Source of the DNA: Diploscapter coronatus
Taxonomy: Eukaryota; Nematoda; Chromadorea; Rhabditida; Rhabditidae
Assembly: GCA_964036155.1 (NCBI GenBank)
Contig: OZ038422.1
Location: 69,649,201-69,713,200 of the forward strand
Length of the DNA stretch: 64,000 bases
Direction of reading: 5' to 3'
In this document: piece by piece, positions 22,592 through 34,766 of the stretch
Numbering within the stretch: the first letter of the stretch is position 1
Layout of the letters: each line of letters begins with the position of its first letter
The notes under the pieces: generated by a model
The model's database searches: none
Seen by the model: the letters and a program-made list of their open reading frames with translations, nothing else
What the model was told of the DNA's origin: nothing
Program-made: the position numbers and the translations under genes

Positions 22592-24886
22592 ATGGCCCGT
22601 GGTCGACAAAAGTCTCAAGGCAGTGAGTCGGGCGGAGAAGGAGGAAAAGAGAAGGAAGACAGGTCGAATCTGCTCATTCTCAGGGAAGAAACTGTCTTGA
22701 ATGTGAGGATTTTCTTGCTCTATCATATCTGAGAATTGCTATTCAGACGTACGATGAGCCATCTGACCTAGGGTCTGCAACTGGGCCGATTGATCTGGAC
22801 GAGTATCGCAACAATATTCAGGCAAACATTTTTATTGAAAGAACTCGATTAGAAGAGTAAAGCTGTATTTTTTTTCTAAAGAACATTTATGATCAAGTTT
22901 CTCTGAATTCATACCCCATTTTGTAGAGTTGACTTTCAAATTCATCGTCAAAATTTAAGATCGAGATAGTGAACGAGAGCGAGGACGGGATGACTCTGGA
23001 ATTCGACCTGCTGCATGTGCGCGCGCCTATCGCCAATGCCCTGCGCAGAGTGCTCATTGCAGAAGTGCCCACTATGGCTTTTGAAAAGATCTATCTCTAC
23101 CAGAACACCAGCGTCATTCAGGTCGGTCGCTAACGTTTCTTGAAATCAAAAATTCAAAGTTAACAAAAAATTTCTGTACATTATTTGTGGCCTCGAGCTA
23201 TATGAAAAAATAACACAGTTCCCCTTGTGAGTCACGTTTCTTTTTCTGAATCTTAACAATTATTTGCAGGACGAGGTTCTGTGTCACCGCCTGGGTCTGC
23301 TGCCTCTCAAAGTGGACGCGCGTCCCTTTGTGATGCCGACTGAGAAGGTGATTGGAATCAACGAACACGGAGTGGATTGCGAGGAGGAGCCCGAGCCTGA
23401 TCCGCAGAAACACATCGTCTTCAAGCTGGATGTGACCTGCACGAAGAACAAACACACTCCCTCGACTGCCACTGAACCTACTGAACTCTACAACAATGCA
23501 CATGTCTACACTAAACATTTTGTTTGGCAACCAGCCAAAGGACAGGTACATTTTTGAGAGAATAATCAAAAGTTTATTTACCTTTATTATCTTTTCTCTC
23601 AATTATATTAGCTCCCTGTACTTGTCAACGGATAGGGAGATTAGGGAATGTAGAAAATGCAGAGAAATAAGAAATAGCCGTTGATGTTGATCAACCGCTG
23701 ACAAATACGAGGAACCTATTTTTATTTTATTCCCTGATTTTTAGACTCGAGAATTTTCAATCATGTAAAATTTACAGGCGGAATTGTATGGCGACGAGAA
23801 GCCGTGCATGGTGAATGACGACATTTTGGTTGCAAAGCTGCGTCCAGGGCAGCAGATCGAGGCCAGTTGCCACGCGGTCAAGGGAATTGGCAGGGATCAC
23901 GCCAAGTTCTCGCCTGTCGCTACTGCTTCTTACAGGTAGATTTAAAAATGTATTTATTCTTTAAAAAATTCGTTTCGAACTTTGTCCTTACATCTGAAAG
24001 AAAAGTTCTGCTCCCTCTACTTAGGCATTAATTTAGAATAAATCCATTTTTGCATTATTTTGATACATCTATCATACGAAACGTTTTCATTTATGTGAAT
24101 CTCCTGAAATTATTTTCTTCCTAAGAAAGTAGCAACTAAATGATGTTCTGGACAAAGTAATCCAGTGAGAAAGGGAAAAGCTTTCTGATTATCCGATATT
24201 CTTACTCATTCTTTCATTTTTCTTTCAAAATGGATATAACTTTTAAAATGTTTATTCTTAAGAAATCATGGGCATTCAGACTTCTTCCTGTGATAACTCT
24301 TCTGAAGGAAGTGGCTGGAGAAAAGGCGCATCGACTGAAGAACACATTCAGCAAGGGTGTCATTGAGATCAAACACAAAAATGGTATGAATTGAATTGCT
24401 GTATTTTGATGAATTCACTAATTCAGGCGAAGACTATGCGGTTGTTAAGGACGCTCGCCGCGACACGTGCAGTCGGAATGTGCTGAGACACGAGGACTTG
24501 GCCCCTCTCGTTGAGTTGGGAAAAGTCAAGGATCATTTCATTTGTAAGCTTGATATTTTGAATATCTAAGTATCATTTGATCAACATTGAGAAAGAATAA
24601 GGAAAAAGGTTTTTTTTTTTTTTAAATCTACTCTGCGTGATTTCATATGACATGATATCAAGTTTTTTTTTTATTTCTCAAGTAGTGATTCCTTTTTCTG
24701 ATCAAATAAAATTCCATTTCAGTCAGTGTCGAATCGACCGGTGCCCTGAAATCGAGCGAACTCGTCATCGAGGCCTGCAAGGTATGGGAATAATTTTGGA
24801 GATTTTCGAGGAAAAGATATGTTTTTCAGGTGATGCAAGAGAAGTGCAAATCCCTGGCTGCCAAAATCAAGGAGCTCCAGCAGTAG
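22592..24886 (+). CDS. rpac-40: RNA polymerase I/III subunit RPAC1 (RPA40)
   Basis: 372 residues in nine exons: 22592-22702, 22747-22821, 22960-23121, 23270-23545, 23778-23935, 24280-24383, 24427-24543, 24723-24781, 24830-24886. It is the alpha-like subunit shared by Pol I and Pol III that pairs with RPAC2 during assembly. The alpha motif reads [20 protein letters not shown] and is followed by [14 protein letters not shown]. The C-terminal dimerisation region includes [15 protein letters not shown] and ends [15 protein letters not shown]. The ATG lies 6 bases after a TTTACAG acceptor. The second intron fits only a GC donor (CAG then GCAAAC, acceptor TTTAAG). ALG5 ends 546 bases upstream and the OPA3-like gene starts 270 bases downstream, both on the same strand. 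Confidence 0.95.
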
Positions 24887-25078
24887 ATTCGTTTATCATT
24901 TTCACCGGTTTTCTTTGTTACTTGTTTTGTTTATTTTTGGTTATTCGTTAATTTGTTTGTTAACTTTTAGATAAAGTTTAATTTTGGCAAATCCTAATTA
25001 TATCTGATCATTTTGTCGTTGAGAATCGACTCGAAAGATTATTTTTATGAAATTTATTCTTTCCTTCTATTTGATTAG

Positions 25079-25092
25079 TTTTTTTTCTTCAG
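25079..25092 (+). promoter_or_regulatory. candidate trans-splice acceptor before the OPA3-like gene
   Basis: A strong poly-T tract ending TTTTTTCTTCAG lies 65 bases before the start codon and 193 bases after the RPAC1 stop. This is the expected place for spliced-leader addition to a downstream operon gene. A second, weaker acceptor (AACAGTCAG) lies one base before the ATG. Confidence 0.45.
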
Positions 25093-25156
25093 ATTTCTCA
25101 ACTCATTTTTGGAATATTGGAAGTGAACTCGTTCGGCGAGTGGACAAACAGTCAGA

Positions 25157-28100
25157 ATGGGTTTGCCCATGATACAAGTCGCTATGATCTTTGCTCGGCA
25201 GGTAGGAATTTTATATTTCATGAAAATGCTGTATAAAAGCTGAAGGACTTAATTTCAAGAGGCGATGTGTAAATGGCGTATTGATGTATTGAGTAACTAA
25301 GGTGACGAAATGCTTTTCGTATTTGTTTGAATAACCTAATAAAAATACAACGACGTAATGCCTCCGTTTCCAATGCAATGCAACTCATCTCAACTACTAT
25401 TGCGTTCTGCTACTTTTCATTACGTAAAATCCAGAAGCATAGCATCATATTGCATAACGCAATTCAGTCATTACGCCATTTACAGATTTCTATTTGAAGA
25501 TTAATTTTTTCTAAACCATTTCTTTTCTGAAAAATTAAAAATTTTAGATATCAAAACCGATAGCAGATGCAGTGATGCGATATGGCAAAAGTCATCCAGG
25601 GTTCAGGACGAAATTTCTCATTCCTATTGGAAAAGGTTGATTATTTATCGAATTATGAGTTCAAAAATGTTGTTTGACTTTACTTAGTCGAATCATGATA
25701 ATATCATTCAAATTTCTGTTATTTTCATCCCCGTTTCATTTTCAGCAATCGTCCGGCTAACAACTCGAATGCGGATGAAGAGACTGGGCTTGGGAGAGCC
25801 GACAACTGCTCAGCACATTTCCGAGACACAGGCTCTTGAACAGGTTTAGAAGTTATTTATTCTTGTCTAGTTATTTTATACATTTTCAGGCTTCCGAACT
25901 CGTCCAGCAGTCCGTGCTGTTCGCGTATTCAGTCGGTCTGTTCGCGGGTGTCTATTACTACACGGCACTCACTGCTCCAAAGACGCTCAAAACGGAGGAA
26001 TTCGAGCTATACAAGGCAGAGCAACAGAAGGTACACCTATTCATTATTACTTTTGCTGCAATTTTTCATTAATTATTTGATGAAAGAAACATCGTAATCG
26101 ATTTATCAAAACATTTGTTATTACACGCTTTTACATCCCTATCAAGCGTAGAGTGGATTTTTCTTCGAGTTAGATCAAGACATTTCAAATAGTCGCCAAT
26201 TCTTTTTGTAAACATTTTAGAACATCTTTTCCGGTTATATAAGAATATTTTTTATCAATAATATGTATATGGATATATGGATGCTTAAAAATTCATCATG
26301 ATCAAATTCACAAAAAATCATTTCATCCTTACTGCTTTTATAAAATACAATCTTTACGAGAAATTTCTTTGCATTTCTATTCATGAAATGCTGAATGAAA
26401 TATTGATGCTTCAGGCCTATGACGAGTTGATGAAACGAGTCACCATCTTGGAGGAAAAGATCAACAAAGTAAGCAGGATGAAAATTCGATAGAAAATTAA
26501 ATGCTACTATCGTTTCAGAAATCGATTTTCTCGCTGGGTTCCTTCAGCAGTGGCAGCAATTCCTCGTCACAGACAATCTCTACTACTCAAAGCGCCACTG
26601 CCACTGCCACTCCTCCTGCCTCTGTCAGTCCGCCCTCTTCTGAATCGCCCTCTCCTCAGCCAATCTCTCCATCCCAATCCCAACCTGCACCTCCGTCCAC
26701 GCAGCAGCCCCTACCTGCATCGACATCAGCTCCGGTCCTCACTCAATCTGCCCCTCCTTCCCCTGCCCAATCTGCTCCTTCTAAACGACCCCAGTTTGAC
26801 CGAGTGTCCTCTCTGCCCTTGGATGCAGCAGCCCGCATCGTTCTGAGTGGTGAGTTTGTTGTCGATGACTAATGTAGTGTCGTCTTGTAGTTGTAAAAAT
26901 TCGCTTACAGGGTCGTTATTTAATTCTACTTCTTTATGATAGCCTAGAGTACAGCTAATTCTGATTATGCTATGCAAAAGCGACGGAATTTATAAATGAA
27001 AAGTACCATAATTCTGGGTAGTAAAATGATAAAATGCGCAAGTAATCAGTTATCAATTAGTTTTTCTTCAAAATGCCACCGTAGCTTATTAGAAGTCTAG
27101 GTTTCAGAGAGATTTGTGCAAAATGTTCCTTAAAAATAGCTGTTATTAATATTTCACAGCAAAGGCATTTAATTTTGTCCAATTCCTTCTAGTCATCTTC
27201 CAATCCGACTTTATTTAGCCCCTATTTCATGACTTGTCATTCATTTATAGGTGCAAGTTTCAAAGATTATGCAACCATTTGCTCAATTCTTCTATGACTT
27301 TTGTTCTTACAGAAAAGATGTAGATTTTAAGATGAATTTAAGATATAGCTTGCAGAACTTCAATTAATAAACGGGTTTAGTTATCTGTTACTGAAGTCAT
27401 TTCCTATTTGTCTGTTGAGCTCGAAATTCTGAAAGGAAAACTTTAGCCCTACAGCATCATAAGAAACCATAAAATCATCGAAAAAACGCAATATTCTCAT
27501 GACATTTCATGATTTTTTCTGATTATGAGAAACTTATTCTCCAGAAACCTTTATTGAATTTTGTACTTATAGGGTGACTCATAATTACCCATGACAACTT
27601 TAAAATGTTAATAATTCACTAAGCACGAATTATTGACATTTGAAAGCTGTCATAGGTAATTATGGATCTCTCTGTAGTTTAATATTAGAAAGCATCATTT
27701 ATGTGCTCAATAGATGAATATAGTTATTGGAGTTATCGGCAATATTGAATTATTGGATTGGTTAATAATTTCTTTCCAACCTCATGATAAAATTTCGCCT
27801 ATTTGATCTCTAAGAAGATAAGAAATTGGTGAATATCTATGACTTGATGATAGCTAGGAAGTTACTCAATCAGTAGGGTAACGAGAAAACAGCTTTTTTA
27901 TTAGTCGTTTAAATTGAAATGGTAACTTTGAATTGATCGAAGACTGAAAGAAATGATTGACCAATTCATATTTGCCAGATGAAGAGCACTTCCTCGTGAT
28001 GAAGAAGGACAACTCGATCGGAATCGAGGACGCAGTGCGATTCGAGGCTTCGGGCAGATCGCTCCGATTCAGGCCTCTGCCCTGCGAAATGCCACCCAAG

Positions 28101-28163
28101 GGCATCGCCAGATTTGCAGAGGATATTGCTGATTTCATATTTGGACGACTCACTTGGCGATAG
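25157..28163 (+). CDS. OPA3-like mitochondrial protein with Ser/Pro-rich insert
   Basis: 313 residues in seven exons: 25157-25201, 25548-25635, 25746-25843, 25890-26030, 26415-26468, 26519-26849, 27979-28163. The N-terminal half matches OPA3: ARQISKPIADAVMRYG, FRTKFLIPIGK, RLTTRMRMKRLGL, then ASELVQQSVLFAYSVGLFAGV and a coiled-coil (AYDELMKRVTILEEKINK). OPA3 is a mitochondrial membrane protein linked to lipid metabolism and morphology. Residues about 143-250 are an unusual low-complexity Ser/Pro/Gln/Thr stretch. The last 60 residues (FLVMKKDNSIGIEDAVRF onward) form an ordered, nematode-looking tail that I do not recognise. Intron 1 holds a MITE, and intron 6 is 1.1 kb with a hairpin. Confidence 0.88.
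25268..25484. mobile_element. MITE-like element in OPA3-like intron 1
   Basis: Perfect 13-base terminal inverted repeats, TGTAAATGGCGTA and TACGCCATTTACA, enclose 217 bases with no open frame. Subterminal GTAATG/CATTAC pieces continue the symmetry imperfectly. Confidence 0.7.
27571..27672. repeat. foldback element in OPA3-like intron 6
   Basis: Arms of about 47 bases, each containing CATAATTACC and an inner AATAATTC/GAATTATT closing stem, pair around a 9-base loop. It looks like a small non-autonomous palindromic element. Confidence 0.65.
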
Positions 28164-31148
28164 AAATGAAACGATTACATAGGAGTAATTAATAATATGC
28201 ATTTTACATTTACATGACCTTATCATTCTGGAAATTGCACTTGCTTTCAACATAATGCTATTTTGGATGATTTTCGGCTAATGTTAAAAGTCGATATGGT
28301 CGATATAATTTCTAAAGTCGATATAACTTGCGTTTTTGCATTATTCGTCGTTTTTAACTTACTAGAAGATATCAAGATTTAGGATTAAAAATAAAATACG
28401 AGTTTAGGGATTAGGAATTAGGGGGATAATGTCAAAAACAAAGAGCTTAATTTCAGATAAAAAATCATATTGACATTTAGTTAATTAGTTAACTTTTCTA
28501 AGGGTCGATATGATTTCATACCGACCTTTAATCATATCGACTATGTTTGCTTTTAAAGGCAGCCGGGTTTTCCGATTAACTTCGACAAGTTGTCATAGTA
28601 ATATAGTCATTTTTACATAGATTATCCTTTGTTGTCAGTCAGGGATTTGCGTGCTCTCGAGTTGATTCTGTTGATCTTCCTCTCCTCTGTCAAAATGTCC
28701 TTTCCTCGAAATATATGAATGAAAGTGGAGTTCTCCGAAAGAGATTTGATTATTTGACGACATTTGTGTAGATTTGATTTAGTTGATTTAGAAGTGTCAT
28801 AACCGAAATCTAATCATCTACCATAGATCTGTGACGAGTCATTTTTCAGTGTGAATTATATTTTTGTAAAACTATCTTAGGTGCACATTTTGAAAAATTG
28901 AATAAACTTGATTCCTCTAAAAATTGCAACAAGCCTATTGTTATGTGGGGAAACTCGAAGATGTCATATTTGAGAAATTGAAAAACGAGTATCCACTAAA
29001 CGAGTGGAAGATGAACTGCCCGGGTTATTTTTCGTAGGGATTAGAAGTTGGTTGTTCGACGTCTTCTCCCTCAGGGATTTTGGACTCCACCCCCTATCTT
29101 CTCTCTTTTATTCTTATTCCTCCATCTTCCATATATCTGTCTCCGTCTACGTGTAGGAGGGGAATCGTTAGGAAGTTGGGAAGTCGAGCAGGCAGCTGGA
29201 CAACTGCACCAGTGCTTCTGCCTCGTCATCTCCCTCCTTCCCTCTCCTCCTCCTTTGATTCGATTATGTGTTTGCATTTTTTGACGCCGAAAATCATCGC
29301 CTTTCTAACGATGTCCGCTGGTTCCTCTCAGCGAACATCTCTCCTATTTTTATCCCCTCCCTGCCAATTCCTGATTGTTTTATGTGGCATCAAGCAGAGT
29401 TCCTTCATGGTTTCCACTTTTAGATTCAGAGTTGTTTCTCGAATTTCGCAGTCTCAGACTCAGATTCAGATGCGAGGTGGGAGTCGGAAATTCATTCACT
29501 CAGTTCGTCCGATTTGAATAATTCATGAGTGTCCCCTTATTATTTCGAATGAAGGCAATAACAATGAAATTGATCGCTAGCTTCGCCTTGATATTCGATA
29601 ATGATGGCATATGAAATCATCGCGTGCAGAAATTCGGTTTCTCGTATCTGTATTTTTCCGATTCTATCAATCTTGATCCGTTTTATGTTTCCCAAATTTT
29701 CGAAGGCCGTTTATATTCTTTCATCTTCGGAAATTGAAAATACCCATTTCACAAATGAAATGTGATATTGTAGGTCATCAGTACTTCTCATTCCATTCAG
29801 CTTGTCTTGCAACACTCCTTGTCATCCCCTAAATGTGCCCTGCAACCTTCGTCGAATATGATTATGATCAGTCCTGCATTCCCATTCATCCTCTTCATTC
29901 AACTTCTCTCCTCTCTTCATCTCCTTCATCCTTCACTTGTTCTGCTTCTGCTTCTGCATTTTAATGTGTCGTCACAATTCTCTGCGTCACTTGACACAAT
30001 TTATCGTCGAAATTTCCCGTCTTCGTGCCGAGCCGCTCGCCTTCGCATCCCCCCTTTTCCTCTAGTTCTACTCCTCTGCCTTCAGCTTAGCTTTAGCATA
30101 TCTGATCATCAGCCTTCTTTCCCTATCTTCCCGATTTAGCCTTCTTCTGTGCAATTGCATTCGTGCAGTGATGCAGTGATGCTTACTCCGTCGTCAGAAC
30201 AAAAAGATGAACACTCCAGCTCTATTTCGAAAGAACGACCATTCCATGCTCCAGTCAATCAGAATGCAATATTCCAATCGGCTTCCATTTCTAATCCGAT
30301 TTCGCCCTTTCACTTTCAGTCTGTATAGTTTTGCCTTTGCTTTTTCTTTCTAACTGCTGACAGCTCTGCCAGATTAACCTTCTGATTCTTTAAATTCTTC
30401 AGCTTATCTGCACAAATTGCATCATCTTTTCCTCCAATGCAAAAGGCTTTTGAATCCGGCAAATCTACGATCGTTTTGCATGAGCTCAGATTTGCTGCAG
30501 TTTTCCTCAGGAAGTGGTTGAATCAAGAAATCCCCATTCGGAAATCGTGTGGGATATCCTGGCATAGCTCTACTACCTGGTGCTTCAATCCTTTGTCGTC
30601 ATCTCTGCTCACCTACAATTACTATTTCCCGTTTTTTGTTTTGGTCTCCAATTCGTTCATTCAGTGTTTCTCCCAAAATATGCTAATTGTTTCTAGATTG
30701 AATCTGAGTTTGGATCATCAAGAAAATAATTTTAAAATTGCCAATGGAGATCATCGACCTCATCAGCAACTCTTTACAGTACTATGCTCTTTCGTCATCA
30801 TATTTTTGATTTTTGCCCCATTTCCTCCAAGTGTTTCGAGAATAATCTGTGTTTCGTTTTCTGACATAATGATGCCATTTTTGTCCGTTTTGTGGCGCTA
30901 TTTTTCGTTTGACTTGGTTTTGCTTCGCACTTTCTCCCTTCTGTCGATTCCCCTGGGTGCGATTTTGAAGCGGTGCCAATGGGCGAATAGACTCGTGCAT
31001 CTTTCTTCTGCTTTTCTTCCCGTATATCTAGAAATATCTGTATATCTTGTATTGGATATCTTCCTTTGTTCTACTCGTTTCGATCTCTCACACCCTGCTT
31101 TCGTAATATTCTTCTCCAGCTAAAGTCAACCTTTAAGGTAACAATCAG
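28164..31148. other. intergenic region with inverted repeat and sense-strand CT tracts
   Basis: After a TIR-like repeat (28286-28545), the plus strand is pyrimidine-rich in blocks at about 29050-29280 and 29800-30120, and T-rich to about 31120. This creates long frames (29080-29517, 30437-31123) poor in stop codons. None has a splice-supported extension or a family motif, so I read the block as promoter or leader DNA of the neuropeptide gene. A G-less initiator-like context precedes the start at 31149. Confidence 0.45.
28286..28545. mobile_element. candidate MITE with GTCGATAT-based termini
   Basis: The left side carries two tandem AAGTCGATAT units and the right side their inverted counterparts (TCGATATGATTTCAT, ATCATATCGACT). 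About 260 bases in all, AT-rich between, with no coding sequence. Lies 120 bases after the OPA3-like stop. Confidence 0.5.
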
Positions 31149-31617
31149 ATGGATGACGCGATGAGGCGAGTATCGTGTTGGGCGACGCTACTCGTTTTCC
31201 TCTCAGGTTTGGAACTTTATATTTTAGTAAAATTACAAATGTAGAGTGGGCCATAATTATAGCGACATCTATCTATTTTGTATAGACTGAGTTTTTGAAT
31301 CGGATAATCGAAGTTTCATAAAAATTATCTTCATGTTTTAAGAAAATGTATATAGAGGTTCAAATATCTGTTATTCTTGTACGCAAATGTCCAAAACTTT
31401 CATGAACGAGAATTTTGAAAATGTTGAATTGATACCGCCATTATTGTAGCACATCTTGTATTTGAGTAGAATTAACTAATTCCGTATTTAAATGAATAGA
31501 GAAGCTGTGGATCTTCGCTGAAATTATGATTCAATCACAATCAAAAAATAACATATGAACTTCAAATTGCTAACATAAAATCTATCTTATTGTTTAATTA
31601 TAAAACATTCAATCATT

Positions 31618-31651
<34 letters not shown>

Positions 31652-34122
31652 CTTTAATATCTATCAATTCATTATCCTCCCACAATCGATCTATAAATAG
31701 GCCTGAACGTGGGCATTCTTTGCCCTCTTTTGCATCTCTGCGGTTCTGCTCATTTCCATATCTGCAACATTCACTCAGCTTCTCCCCCTCCTCCCATTTG
31801 CCTTTTTCATCTGTGCTATCCACACAATGGCCTAAATCAGTGGTCCTCTCCACATGAGGGGGATCAGATTCTTTCAACCGGATTTGACGTAATCAACAAA
31901 ATATCATTTGACACGAATGCGATCATAAAAATAAAATGGCAAGAGAGAAGCGAAATTCTGTAAAATGAGTCAAATCATGAGCTACTTTATAAAAATCCTT
32001 ATCAGAATTAGCTACTTACTATGTAATGAGATTCCGAACATTGTGAAGGAATTATTTCTTGCAAAAATTGCACACTATAACAAAATTTATCATTTGAATG
32101 TCGCTTCTGGGATATAATTTCGAGTGTGGAACTTTGAAAATTATTAAATTGTTCATTCTCATCGATTTTATGACTAAAGTTGTAATAAATTAGCTATCAA
32201 AGCGATTTTACGGATGATTATTTTTCTCTTTCAGCGGCGTCTGTCATTTCCAGTGTAAACGTGCAAACACAGCCGGCAGACGATAAGTACGTCTTACAAA
32301 TAAGATCAATAGGATAAGATTACTAATGATGATCGTGTTTAGGTTCGACAAGAGAGGAGGAGCGAGGAGGTTCTATGGATATTTCGATTCACCAGAAACT
32401 AAGAGGATAAGCGGTACGAATATCAAAAATGATCAATTTTAAATAAATGAAGAAAATAGAAATTAGTCAAATATCAGTTATACGAAGAAAACATTGATAT
32501 TAAATCGTTTCTGAACTCTCGTAGTGTGAAAAATTTTAATCGAAAATAAGTTTATTCTTTTTACGATCTGATCTTTCATGCAAAATAACTTGCACGCGTT
32601 CAGCATTTAGCCATCAAAATATCGATGCTTTCATTTTTGAAAAAGGAAAGATTGCAATTTTCTGAAGAAAATGACCTTTTGATCTTTCAATTTTATAAAC
32701 TCGTGCTCTTCAGACTTTCTGAAATGTGTGCATTGTCATACAATCGCTCAATATCTTTAACAATAGACCTTTATCAGCTCCTTATCAGGCAAAATTTGTC
32801 TAGTCTATTTCATAGTAAAATTTCATTTATCAAATCATAAAGTTTCATTCGTCTGTGCCTTGAGTAGCATCATTTTCACACTCCAAAGATCACGCATTCT
32901 AGCGAAATTTGTAAGATTCGCCAAATTTACATCCCCCATCCCTTTCATATAATTACTCAGAAATAGCCACACCCACGTTGCATTGCTGGAAATCATTCAA
33001 AATATGTCAGGCATTTTGAATTCTTCCCTAATAATAGCCTGCAGAGACATAATGAATTATCCAATGCGGTTATACATAGGGACCGCAAATGGTTTTGCAC
33101 TGCTACAATTTTCGAAAATTTTCTACTCTAAATAATCAGATACGATACACCTAAAATATTCATGAAGAAAAAACAAAATTGCAAAAATCATTGTTAGTTT
33201 AAAGATGCCACCAAAATCAATCAGGAAAATGAATACGATTTTATGATATAAAGTTCCGCGGGTGCCTACGGACGCGCACTTCCTAACAAGATTTTCTAAT
33301 GAACAACCACTTTTATGGGTGGTTCATCGATTCTGATAGTGATCTTTCGTGAACACCCACGTTGAAGAAGACTTGCTTTTATTTTTTGCCGTTTCCAATG
33401 ACCACTTTGAACAAAAGCGAAACATGCAAAGAGGCAAAATTTGCAGTCCCTAGCTATGCGCCCATGTTTTGATGCATCTCAACGGAAAAAGGATTGCATA
33501 AGGAATTAACGATAAAAATGAATATGTACTCCAGAATCACAAACATTACAAATTCAGATATTCGTCCATATTTTTTCTATGAAAAACGAGGCGGCGCTCG
33601 AGCGTTTTTGCCACAGGCTTCGCAAGCTTGGAACGGGTTTTCCGATCTCGGACGGTATGACAATTCTTAGCAATAGTAAAAGGAAAACTAAATAAATGTG
33701 GTTCTTCGAAAGTTAGTCATAAAAATGCATACTCACAAATTATTAGCAATAATTGAATATTTTTCAAGATACGAACTCAAGAAAAGTTAGTCAACATTTG
33801 AAGGTAAATCTGTCTGTTACAAATAGCTAAATAGAAACCACAAAATGTTACCTAGTAATTTAGATCTGCAAATGTTTTCTAAATTTTTTAACATAAATCA
33901 TCATGGGGAATCGTTTTTTCAAGCCGATGACATTTAAATTATTATTTGTTAATAAAGTTCAATAGAAAATTGTTTAGATTGGAACGACGAGGCGGCGGAA
34001 GGGCGTTTTATAGCGGACACAGGCCACTTTATCTGGACAGTTTCTACGATACGCCCGCCTATTACCGAAAACGATCATCACAAAACTTGTGGCACTATTT
34101 AGAAACACCCGATTTCAAATGA
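31149..34122 (+). CDS. neuropeptide-like precursor, GGxRxF family
   Basis: 140 residues in five exons: 31149-31206, 32235-32286, 32343-32413, 33558-33654, 33978-34122; all splice phases match. A signal peptide (WATLLVFLSAASVIS) leads to peptides bounded by dibasic sites. After DKR comes GGARRFYGYFDSPET, ended by KR. After EKR comes GGARAFLPQASQAWNGF and SDLGRLE, ended by RR. After RR comes GGGRAFYSGHRPLYLDSF, ended by RKR. Spacer ISDIRPYFFYE and a short tail complete the protein. The GGxRAF start is the signature of the nematode NLP-7/8/9/21-type peptides. Peptides are long and lack an amidation glycine. The first copy has RRF in place of RAF. Introns 1 and 3 exceed 1 kb. Confidence 0.85.
31621..31648. 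repeat. (AT)n microsatellite
   Basis: Fourteen uninterrupted AT units within intron 1 of the neuropeptide gene. Confidence 0.95.
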
Positions 34123-34766
34123 TTTAATAGTCTTATCAATAGAATATTTATTCGACTTCTCCCGTATGTTGTATAAATCAGAAAATTAAGTAATCAATTG
34201 ATGATTGCTTATGAGTGGAATTATCGAAATGTAATTGATAATTGATGACGCAATCATGCATCATTCATCATTTTTATTTGTCATTCATACTCGATTTCAT
34301 GCCAAATTTCGTCTCTTACTCATCAGTTTCCTTGCATTCGCCCTCACTTTTCAATCAATAAAGTGGTCAATCAATAAACGATTCTCGTTGTTGAAAGTTT
34401 TGCGATTTCAGCCATAAATAATTACGAAGTTAGGATTGATCTAGATAATTCTAGATAACAAAATACATCAAATAGACATTGCTGACTAATGTTTTGATCA
34501 GTGTACCGCGTGCTATTTTAATCGAAAGGAAAATATATGAGGAAAAACTTAACATTTGTCAGCCTTTCAAACAATAAGGCGATGAAATAATATATAGACG
34601 TTAACACGCAAAGGAAGTCTACATTTTGCTTCGTTTAAACGTATTTTCATTTTTGTTAAATATTCTTCATATTTACGCATTTTCTATTCATTATAAAACC
34701 TTGTCTTTTCTTTTAGATCTTTCGTTGATCTCGTCGATCCATTACTCGACTACTAATTTTCAGTGA
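34123..34766. other. spacer between neuropeptide and RING genes
   Basis: No gene seen. TTTTCAG ends three bases before the RING start codon, a likely trans-splice acceptor. A weaker TCTTTTAG lies 50 bases earlier. Confidence 0.5.

Noticed and set aside
30437..31123. Intronless 228-codon open frame upstream of the neuropeptide gene
   Set aside because: The plus strand is pyrimidine-rich and so poor in stop codons. The translation is a hydrophobic Leu/Phe/Ser mix without motif, unlike the short-exon genes around it.
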